From assembly GCA_905250885.1 (NCBI GenBank), contig CAJNOQ010002048.1, positions 1-26,650 on the forward strand: a stretch of DNA of 26,650 bases, given 5' to 3'. Under the pieces are notes generated by a model, which did not search any database, was not told the origin of the DNA, and saw only the letters and a list, made by a program, of their open reading frames with translations. The stretch is from Didymodactylos carnosus. Its lineage: Eukaryota > Rotifera > Eurotatoria > Philodinida > Philodinidae. Positions 18,948 to 26,650 of the stretch are shown in pieces (position 1 is the stretch's first letter; every line of letters begins with the position of its first letter). The position numbers were made by a program, and so were the translations under genes.

Positions 18948-21900
18948 ATGAGGCGTCGTCATTTAGCATACTCTGTGTTTAAAACAACATATCGTTACAT
19001 TCAAACAATGGCTGACGGTATCGATTTAACAACATGTATTATAAAAGATCATTTCATGACGATTGTATATTTAGTTCGTAGCGGTTTACAAAAATTAGTT
19101 GGCGCTCAATTGGTCTATGGATATGGTAACCAAGGTGCAAGTCATTCAAATTTGCCTTCTACAGATGCGTCACAGAAAAGTAATTTAATTCAACGAATGA
19201 TTAAAGATAGTTTCGATGAGGCCATTATACCATTAGGTAATAAATAATAGAATAAAAGTTACAACTGAGCTCTTTGCAATTCATTTCTTTCTGTTTTTAG
19301 GATCTGATGTGGTGTTACGTGAACGTTACGTTAACTTTCATAACAAAGTTCGATTCGGTCGTATGTTGGAAGATTTAGATACAATAGCGGGTATTTTCAT
19401 CTCATATTTTCGTTTTTCCACATGCTGCAATATTTCATTTCTTTTTCAGTTCATATTGGTTATAAACATAATGAACCTCAACTAATGACGTCAAGTGGTG
19501 GTACCGAAGCTTATCATCCTCTAGCTATTGTCACAGCTGCAGTCGATAGAATAGGTTAGGTTAGTTATTCTTTGACACGGATAATAGATGGATGTATGCC
19601 TAGAAATCAATCATTCTTGTATTAAATTACTTTTTAGAAGTCGATGTAGCTCATATGGATATTGATCGTGATATACGATTGAGCGGTTTTGCAAGCTATG
19701 TAGGAAAATCATCAATGGAGGTTAAATTAAAAATCGATCAAGTACGAGCGAAAGAAAATTTTCTCCTACTTATGCATATTTTACGCGGCAAACGTAGGGA
19801 TGCTGTGCTGTAGGAGCGAGCTACTCATTAACTATTTCTGTTCTAGAATCATGATGGGCAATGGAAACATGTATTGCATGCCTTATTTGTATTAGCTGCA
19901 CGTGATCCAAAAACAAAAAAGTGTGTATTATGTTGTCAACAATTAATCTCAGATTTAATTGATTTTTGTGTTTAAAATGAGAAACTATCGAAAAGTTTCG
20001 GGCTAAGTGAAATTTGTGTCATCAAGTCACAGAGGAGAATCCCTTTTTGTTTTTCACGTTTTAGCAGCTATCACTAGACGTCAAGTTCATTATTCTTTTT
20101 TTTTACGGTAAATTTATCTACTTGCACGATATAGCGCGTATCATATATCTCTGAAGGTAGTTCATATCGTTTTACATAGAACAGTAATCGGTTTTTTCTT
20201 GATTGATATGTTAGAGCATAAACTAAAATGTATTTTAACGAGTGCGACAGAATAAATGACGATCTCAGTATTTTCTTAATGTCTTTTTCGATTTTTATCA
20301 TCCACTATTTTTTTTTAAAAAATTCCCCATTCAGTTTTCTACAGAAAGCCTATTAAACATTTCTTTATGTACTATAAGAATAAAAAAATATAGAGAAAAT
20401 ATGGGAAAGTTTCAATATCGATTACTTTTAAATCCAAAGTGCAACCAAAAATGATTTATTTTGAACGCGATACTATGAATCAAAGTGGAGTCGAAATGTC
20501 TTTTCTGGTGATTCGAAATATCACCTTTCTTTTCATATATTATAAAGTCGCTTTAAACCGTTTTTTCTGCCACTAACGAAGATTTTACTAAAAAGGAAAA
20601 ACAAAAGGAAAAATTTGATTTCTTCGTCTTGGCACAGGAAACAAAATGGGGCTATTCGACTTTCTCTGCTCAGATGTAGCAGAAGAATTATTTTGCTTTA
20701 AGATAAACTGAAACCGACGTAATAATGTGTGGTTTTGATTGTATCATACAAATTTTTTTAAATGCCTTAAAACTGGAGTTAGAAAATGATGATTTTGGGC
20801 AAAATCGTTAAAAGAAAAAATAATCCTCCAGCGATCGCTTGAACCTATGAAGAGTCATATATATTACCAGTGGATAGAGCTTCTTGAGAACTACAAAATA
20901 GCTATTTTCTCTTTTTTGTATCACAAAATATGGGAGACTGAAATTGAAAAAACTGTTTTTTGAGTTTGAAAGTAATCGATATTGAAGCTTTCCCGTATTT
21001 CTTTTATATTTTTCTATCCTTATAGTACATAAAGAAATGTTCAATATGCTTTGTGTAGAGAACTGAATGGTGAATTTTTAAAAAAAAATAATAGATGATA
21101 AAAATTGAAAAAAATATTAAGAAAATACTGAGATCGTCATTTATTCTGCCACACCCATTACGATTAAGTTGTGTATAACTTCACACATGATAGTTCTTTC
21201 TTGAATGTTTGCACTCTTCCAGTATATAATTATATTCTGGTTATTGTTATTTTAAATAATAAACAATTTTATTTCAAAAACTAGATTTCGTTTCTAGTTC
21301 AGCTCCAATGAATCCTTTAATTGCGTCTAATGATGAGGAGAAAAAGATTATCGATCAAGGAAGAAGTACGTTGTAAATCTGTGACGACAATTTTGATTAT
21401 CAATAGATAAATTTTGTTTTAGTCAATCGCGATCGTCGCTTAACAGAATCGGCAAAATCATTATTTAAGATGGCTCCAGATCCAACTGAAAGTTCACTTG
21501 TACACGAACTTTTTTTGAAAACAATAACACCAAAGTAAGCACTTCTATGTCTAAACATCATCTCCTTTGATAATTACTGTATCTTTTAGCACATCCATCT
21601 TTCGTACAAATCCGCTACCAGAAAATTCTATTTGGATGGAAGATACACATCTCCAGAATGTTCTCATTTGTCATCCAGAAGTAAAGAGAAAAGAAAGAAC
21701 GAATTATCTATGTTAATTAAAGATGTATCAAGAACTTGTTGCAAAAATCGTATATTCTCAATATTCAAAACAACTAAGCCCTGCTGAAATTTTATGTCAG
21801 ACAAAATTAATATTCTCTGTTCTATCTAAAGCTACTATCTATCCATTAAAAGAATGGCTATGACCATTTTTTGAATAATTCAAAGACAAAAAGAGATCGA

Positions 21901-23587
21901 GATCTGCGTGCAAACATAGGTTATCGACCACGCTCAACCTTGTGGTATAGTTTATTTTTATGAAAAATTTAAAAATCTAGTAAAAAGTTAGATCAGCTGA
22001 AAAAGACCAAGTTTGACTGTTTTCTGGAGGGCTTTCCAGTATTTTTTTCAACGTTTAAATGCTTTCCAGGGTTCCACATGCAGGACAGATGAGATAGTGT
22101 TTATCCTGACTTTTTCAAGTGATTTGAGTTCATTTTGAGTTATTTAGTTTCACGCGCGAACAGTCAAAATTGGTCTTTTTACAGCTGATCTAACTTTTCA
22201 CTAGATTTTTGAACTTTCCCAGAAAAATAAACTGTGCCACGAGGTTGAGCGTGGTCCATAACCTATGTTTACATATGTTTCTGAGACCATGATAAAGCAC
22301 ATCTAGGGCTTTTAGAAAATCTCTTTGACACGGCAAAATAATGCAATAGCAAGATCTCACTGAAATTCCGGTTTAAAGAAGAGACTTTAGGCTATCTATA
22401 CATATAAAAGGATGCGTATATTGCTATTTAAAATTCTGCAACTAAGAACAAGTCTTCCTCACATCCTCCTCCTGAAAAACCTGTTTCGAAAAAATATTTT
22501 CAAAATATTTTCTCTTGCAAAAAAGGTACTCTAAAGCCACACAATGTGGAAAACGCAGGTCTCTATCTCATTTTGTTATTGAGTTATTGAGTTACAAAAT
22601 GGCCACAGCCGTTCTTTTAATGGACAGACAATAGTGCTTGAACTGATTAAATTGAGCAAAAAGGTATCCGGTTTGCTGCTTGACTTGGTAACACTGCCTG
22701 TTTTGGGCATTGTATACCAAGCCGGATGCGTTTTTGGTCAATTTAGTCAGTTCTAGCACTAGTTTCCGATAGAACAGAGAACATCGCCTATGTCTGACAT
22801 AAATAGTTTGAATATCGAGAGTATGAAATCTTTGTGGTAAAGTCTTAAAACGTGGCACAATCCTAATGTTAACCATACCTTTTAGCAACGAAACTTATAC
22901 AATAAAATATTTGGAGGTTATCTAATGCGCAAGTCATTTGAATTAGGCTGGGCAAATGCATCATTATTCGCGTAAGTATCTGCATTCAGATATATACAAA
23001 CAAACTTGATTGTAATATGATTTAAATCAGACTCTGATCATCTTTCCACAGCTGAGTTTTTTTCTCGAATTGATAATTAGCAGAATGGGATAGATACAGG
23101 CGTTTTTTCTTTCATTAAAACCTAGGATCTTCTTGTTTTCACTATTTCTTTATTTTGTTCTTTTAAGCAAACAACCCATTGGTATATTAGCTGTTGATGA
23201 TATTATGTTTCAAAAACCAGTTGAGATTGGCTCACTATTATTTTTGTCATCAATGGTATACATAATATTCTATTTAATACTCATCTTTTAAGTAGTTATT
23301 ACCTAATCTCTTTATATTTTATAGGTTGTCTATGTAACTGATTCACGAATTCAAACGCGTGTTCATGCAGAAGTTGTTGATTCTGAAACGGGGAATCGTC
23401 AAACAACAAATGTTTTTTATTTTGTATTTTCAACTACAGATCATAAGCAATTACCAAGTGTTGTGCCAAAAAGTTATGCAGGTAAGAGAAAATATTTTAA
23501 AAGAAACATTTCGTTTGAATATAACTTTCATATGGTTTTATTTCAGAAGCCATTATGTACATTGATGGTAAACGACATATTGATTAA
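18948..23587 (+). CDS. ACOT9: ACOT9-like mitochondrial acyl-CoA thioesterase, 12 exons, 434 residues
   Basis: Exons: 18948-19236, 19301-19390, 19450-19554, 19638-19741, 19847-19920, 21298-21365, 21423-21534, 21590-21680, 22886-22971, 23168-23255, 23325-23481 and 23547-23587. All junctions are GT-AG, phases agree, and the 1305 bases end in TAA. The family hydrolyses acyl-CoA to free fatty acid and CoA, in mitochondria for animal ACOT9. Two HotDog domains are visible. The first (about 95-225) carries RFGRMLEDLDTIAVHIGYKH and SSGGTEAYHPLAIVTAAVDR; the second (about 300-425) has FRTNPLPENSIWMEDTHL, KIFGGYLMRKSFELGWANA and VDDIMFQKPVEIGSLLF. The length matches animal ACOT9 (roughly 400-440). The start MRRRHLAYSVFKTTYRY is basic with no acidic residue, as in a mitochondrial presequence. 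Introns 5 (1,377) and 8 (1,205) are swollen by inverted-repeat elements; the others are 55 to 196 bases. No disabling change is seen. The name is by family resemblance; ACOT10 is the mammalian near-twin. Confidence 0.92.
19921..21297 (+). other. Expanded intron 5 of the thioesterase gene
   Basis: The donor AAAAAA|GTGTGT and acceptor CGTTTCTAG|TTC enclose 1,377 bases. An earlier AG (21284) is excluded because reading on from it meets TAG at once. Most of the intron is the inverted-repeat element at 20235-21165. Without that element it would be about 450 bases. Confidence 0.82.
20235..21165. mobile_element. Inverted-repeat element, copy 2, about 930 bp, inside intron 5
   Basis: Long terminal inverted arms run at about 20235-20440 and 20961-21165 and are roughly 90% alike; both include ACTGAGATCGTCATTTATTC next to the outer end and AGTAATCGATATTGAA at the inner end. 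The core between them (about 520 bases) matches the core of copy 1 at 16478-17330. There is no transposase frame, so the element is non-autonomous or a foldback type. No clear target-site duplication was found beyond the ends. Confidence 0.7.
21750..22825. repeat. Outer inverted repeat in intron 8
   Basis: The left arm (TATTCTCAATATTCAAA... TTTTATGTCAGACA... TTCTCTGTTCTAT) matches, inverted, the right arm (read on the minus strand TACTCTCGATATTCAAA... TTTATGTCAGACA... TTCTCTGTTCTAT), with a gap of about 15 to 20 bases in one arm. Between them lies the smaller element at 21909-22273. This looks like an older element later invaded by a younger one. Confidence 0.5.
21909..22273. mobile_element. 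MITE-like element, 365 bp, with about 113-bp terminal inverted repeats
   Basis: The left arm starts TGCAAACATAGGTTATCGAC and the right, reversed, starts TGTAAACATAGGTTATGGAC. They stay about 89% alike for about 113 bases, through GTTAGATCAGCTG and on to TTTGACTGTT. Only about 140 bases of unrelated sequence lie between the arms. It has no coding capacity. No unambiguous target-site duplication flanks it. Confidence 0.75.
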
Positions 23588-24562
23588 TAGAACAGTTATT
23601 TTCTTTTATGATTTTGATGTGTTTTTTTTTTGTTGCGAAAAAATGTTTCAAATTTTCTTAATATTTATTGATCTATTAATTTATCATCTCAATGCTTTTT
23701 AGTACTTTGCAATATATTTCTAACATGTCTACAATTTCGATATTTTAATTTTAGACATAGTGACTGAGACAAATACACCGAAGAACAAGAGCGAAGATTC
23801 GCTGTTTTGTTTTGAAGCTTTCCACTCTTTTAAAGTTCGATTGAAAATCGTCAAAAATGCAATCAATTAGACCAGTAGATTATCTAGTATGAAAAAAATA
23901 AGACAGAGTTCCACTGTTAAATCGGGTAATTTATCAAAATCAAATACAAATAAGACGTATTCTTATCTGGAAACATCAAAATTTTAACTTCACTTTTATG
24001 TCTCTTTATACGATAGAAATCAGCAGACTTAACTTTCTCTTATCATTCATTTTCTCCTATCAATCGACAAATAATCCAAATTAGTTCTGATTCACTTTTT
24101 GTTTTTTTTTAATTGTACTCCTGATAATAATTTATCATATAACGTTAAATAGAGAATCTCACGGGCTACAAAATGCTCAATAAAATATCAGAACAAAACA
24201 GGACTGAGCAGTTTAATACCAGAAAGACTCTTGAACATCTACAGGGACAACTTGTATTCGTATAGTTCCCAATATGTGATGTCATGCATATGTATGTACA
24301 AGTACTCGTATAACAACATATATATCCATGAAAAACCTAGAATTCTAGAATCCATATATTCGTATGTACTAACATGTATCGGCCATGCTATGCTCTATAT
24401 GAATTTTCAGGAAATTATCGAGATTCGAAAATCAAATCGATGTCCTCGATATCAAAATGAAATTACGAAAATGGGGATAAATTCAGGGAAACAGCAAATG
24501 AATTTTCGGAAGCACGAATAAATTTCAGAAAGCGGAAACGAATCTCAAACGAATCTAATCAC
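23588..24562. other. 3' flank of the thioesterase gene
   Basis: No gene is recognised. AATAAA at 24179-24184 is a possible polyadenylation signal about 590 bases past the stop. The open frame at 24231-24521 has no family motif and is probably chance. Confidence 0.45.
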
Positions 24563-24609
24563 TCTCTGAAAACCGCAAATTCTTCCAAGACGAAAGCGGT
24601 TTTCAGAGA
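24563..24609. repeat. Perfect 14-base stem hairpin
   Basis: TCTCTGAAAACCGC at 24563-24576 is matched exactly, inverted, by GCGGTTTTCAGAGA at 24596-24609, with a 19-base loop. It has no T-tract of the pol III terminator kind, and no adjacent gene explains it. Confidence 0.8.
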
Positions 24610-24825
24610 AAAATAGTGAATTTTCAGGAGTCAAACTGACAGCGCCTTCATGAAAATTTAGTTACCATGATACCCACATAGCTGATGTGAAGGACGAGAA
24701 AACATACAGTACTTCTCTCAGTGCGTGTCCACAAAAAGCGACGCACATTCGGCAACACACACACCATATCTCTGTCTCACTAGGGCTGGTGGGAAAGAGA
24801 CACATTTTCGGAATCCCACACAACA

Positions 24826-25013
24826 CATCTCTCTCGCTGAGGATGCTCGGAAATCGTGATTCCACATGAAAAACAGATTTCTTACTGAATGAACTTGATA
24901 GAATGTGGATGAAAATCTTTGAATTTCGCATTTGGGATATATCCGTTACAGAATCTGTTTTTCATGTGGAATTACGATTTCCGCGCACCCTCAGTTGAGA
25001 GATATGAGCTGAT
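24826..25013. repeat. Inverted repeat with about 55-base arms
   Basis: The left arm (ATCTCTCTCGCTGAGGATGC... GGAAATCGTGATTCCACATG AAAAACAGATT) pairs with the right arm at about 24955-25013, some 85% alike, around a 70-base loop. It accounts for the overlapping open frames on both strands here, which are mirror translations. Similarity fades outside the arms. It is likely a small foldback or MITE-like unit. Confidence 0.65.
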
Positions 25014-26185
25014 GTGCGTGTGATAAGGATATCCGTGACACCTTCAACCTCAGGAAAGGACGCGTTTATATATGTGTATTTATGAGAAATCTCGAAAAAT
25101 TCGAGTAAAATATATGAATTCACATGATTTTTTTTTCTCATAGGCATTTATTTCTCCAATAACTTTGTTTTGTATTTTTGATTGAAGTGTTTCATTTGAG
25201 AAGAAGAAAGATCTTGAAAATCCTTATGTTTTATTTATTTCTCTCATTTTATCAGGTGATGTATTTCAAATTATGAATAATGTGGAGAATCTTTCTCATT
25301 TCTCTCAATCAAAATCTTTTTTTCTTTTGTTTGAATAGTTTAGTTAAATGTAGAAGTGTCTTTAACTTTATTAGATTGATATAATTTCCATCGTCTCCTC
25401 ATACGAGAAAAGGATCTTTTTTATTGTTTTAAAACATATGATAATAGTTTGATGAGTAACTTTGCCAATTGACTCTGACCTGCCTGTAGAGACTAAGATA
25501 AAAGAGGGAAAAGTATTTGTTTTATATTTTAGATCGAATTGATTGTTTAGATCAATAGTATGAAGATTGAATGATTGTCTTTTATTTTTCTAAAATTTGA
25601 TCTGACGAGCTAAGAAACAAAAGAATTGAAGTTTGAAAAGATATCGAAGAAAGAAAATTTAACTAATAGAACAATCAATGAGAAGGCTTTTCTTATCAAA
25701 TATGAAATGTATTTCAATAAGAGTATTCGCAAGAAATGAATTGAATAATATAAGATAAACAAATAAGAATAAGAAATCGATGTTTGCACTTATGAACAAT
25801 TTCAACTGGAAAAAATGATCGATCATCAATACCTTTGTATCTGTTGAAGATATTTGTTAAAACAATATCATTTCATATTTTTTCTTCACATTTTATCGGT
25901 ATCTTATTAGACTTTTCAAAGTCCTTTCGAACTAAAGGGTTATTCATAAGAAATATTTAAGAAAAGGTCCTACTTTTCAATTGTTTTCTGTCCTCTGTTC
26001 GATTTTCACTGATACTTCAGTTTTACATTTGAAAGTCCAGTTTACAAAAAATTTTTAAGTTTATCTATTAGATATCTTCTACGTCCGTAATTTATTCATT
26101 TGTGACTTGTCATCAAAATCTGAGAGATTATTCAATCTTGAAAATGCTGCTCAAAAAACAATTTCGCAAAAAATACTCAGACAAA
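25014..26185. other. Intergenic
   Basis: I see no gene, RNA or repeat in this AT-rich stretch. A few purine-rich and T-rich runs give only short chance frames. Confidence 0.5.
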
Positions 26186-26189
26186 TAAC

Positions 26190-26439
26190 CCAGGTCGAAG
26201 ATTCTGGCCTCCGGAAACCAGCGGATCCTTGCCGGAACCGGCGGCAAATATCGATGTATCCGGTCGGAATGTCTTCGGATTTTTCCGGTGACTTCAAGCT
26301 AAATTCCGAGCTTTTCCGGTGGGAAAACGGCCGGAAGTCACTGGAAAATCCGAAGACATTCCGGCCCGGAATACTGCTTCCCTGATTCGGTGATTTTCGT
26401 TAAATTCCGGCCGGATCCGGTCCGTACGCTCCGACCTGG
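26190..26439. mobile_element. GC-rich inverted-repeat element, 250 bp, with TAAC target duplication
   Basis: The ends read CCAGGTCGAAG and, reversed, CCAGGTCGGAG. TAAC lies directly outside both (26186-26189 and 26440-26443), a 4-base target-site duplication. Inside, a second inverted pair of about 30 bases (CGGAATGTCTTCGGATTTTT near 26271 and its near-complement near 26337-26363) closes around a short loop. The word CCGGAA and its complement recur throughout. Base composition is strikingly GC-rich against the flanks, suggesting a recent arrival. No transposase is encoded, and the open frames over it are mirror translations of the palindrome. Confidence 0.75.
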
Positions 26440-26443
26440 TAAC

Positions 26444-26650
26444 ATATAAATCGTTGTAAGCGTCTGAACATTCATATGTGTCTGACATCATCCTTTTCCC
26501 CTTTCGGAAAAGTCTGTTGTTCGCTAACCTCCTCTCAAACATCCTCCTTTACAGATGATCTCATTGTGAGTGCACTTCTTTTTTCTAACCGATGAACAGA
26601 TCGTCATTTTTCTGTTCCCTGCAATCTCTTCCATCGATATTAAATCAAAT
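26444..26650. other. Unassigned right edge
   Basis: No feature is supported. A pyrimidine tract ending in TTTACAG at about 26555 resembles a splice acceptor, but the frame after it closes quickly. Confidence 0.35.

Larger units (their letters stand above)
21681..22885 (+). other. Expanded intron 8 of the thioesterase gene
   Basis: The donor CCAGAA|GTAAAG and acceptor ACCTTTTAG|CAA enclose 1,205 bases. It contains two nested inverted repeats: an outer pair at about 21750-21838 and 22757-22825, and a complete small element at 21909-22273. The open frame on the minus strand at 22888-22592 overlaps the outer right arm and shows no recognisable family. Confidence 0.82.

Noticed and set aside
22592-22888. 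98-residue minus-strand gene in thioesterase intron 8
   Set aside because: It overlaps an inverted-repeat arm and the splice acceptor of exon 9, and shows no recognised domain.
24662-25147. Cysteine-containing open frames on both strands
   Set aside because: They overlap the inverted arms at 24826-25013 and have no family motif.
26107-26542. Two overlapping open frames on opposite strands near the right edge
   Set aside because: Both translate the GC-rich palindromic element at 26190-26439, which explains their mirror-like content.
1-26650. CRISPR array, bacterial operon, or virus-derived gene
   Set aside because: There are no regularly spaced direct repeats of CRISPR type, no operon structure, and no reverse transcriptase, capsid or integrase motif in any frame provided or read.

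Overview
The window is AT-rich animal nuclear DNA. Coding exons are interrupted by GT-AG introns, many only 55 to 105 bases long, and the gene content (multi-exon ankyrin protein, two-domain ACOT9-type acyl-CoA thioesterase) is metazoan. The mix of tiny introns, very AT-rich codons and an intron-poor, bacterial-looking glycosidase gene fits a bdelloid rotifer or similar small spiralian. That is an inference from style, not from a diagnostic marker.

Layout: (1) 1-874, the 5' exon of a minus-strand gene whose product seems to enter ankyrin repeats; the rest lies beyond the left edge. (2) 875-6400, a divergent intergenic region with a probable tRNA-derived SINE near 3700-4126. (3) 6406-15131, a plus-strand gene of 12 exons encoding a 736-residue ankyrin-repeat protein with an N-terminal MGC lipidation signal. 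Its first intron is 5,010 bases and contains a complete same-strand gene (7722-10730) for a glycoside hydrolase family 2 enzyme with both catalytic glutamates. (4) 15132-18947, intergenic, with several non-autonomous transposon-like units. (5) 18948-23587, a plus-strand gene of 12 exons encoding a 434-residue ACOT9-like thioesterase. Ten of its introns plus exons are compact, but introns 5 and 8 exceed 1.2 kb and are filled by inverted-repeat elements. (6) 23588-26650, no gene recognised; two more inverted-repeat units, one GC-rich with a 4-base target duplication.

Exon chains were assembled by reading frame and splice signals. Both long chains sum to a multiple of three (2211 and 1305 bases) and end at a stop codon. 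No pathway links the three main genes; the interest lies in the host-guest gene arrangement, the strict 75-residue period of the ankyrin array and the population of small inverted-repeat elements that shape the introns.
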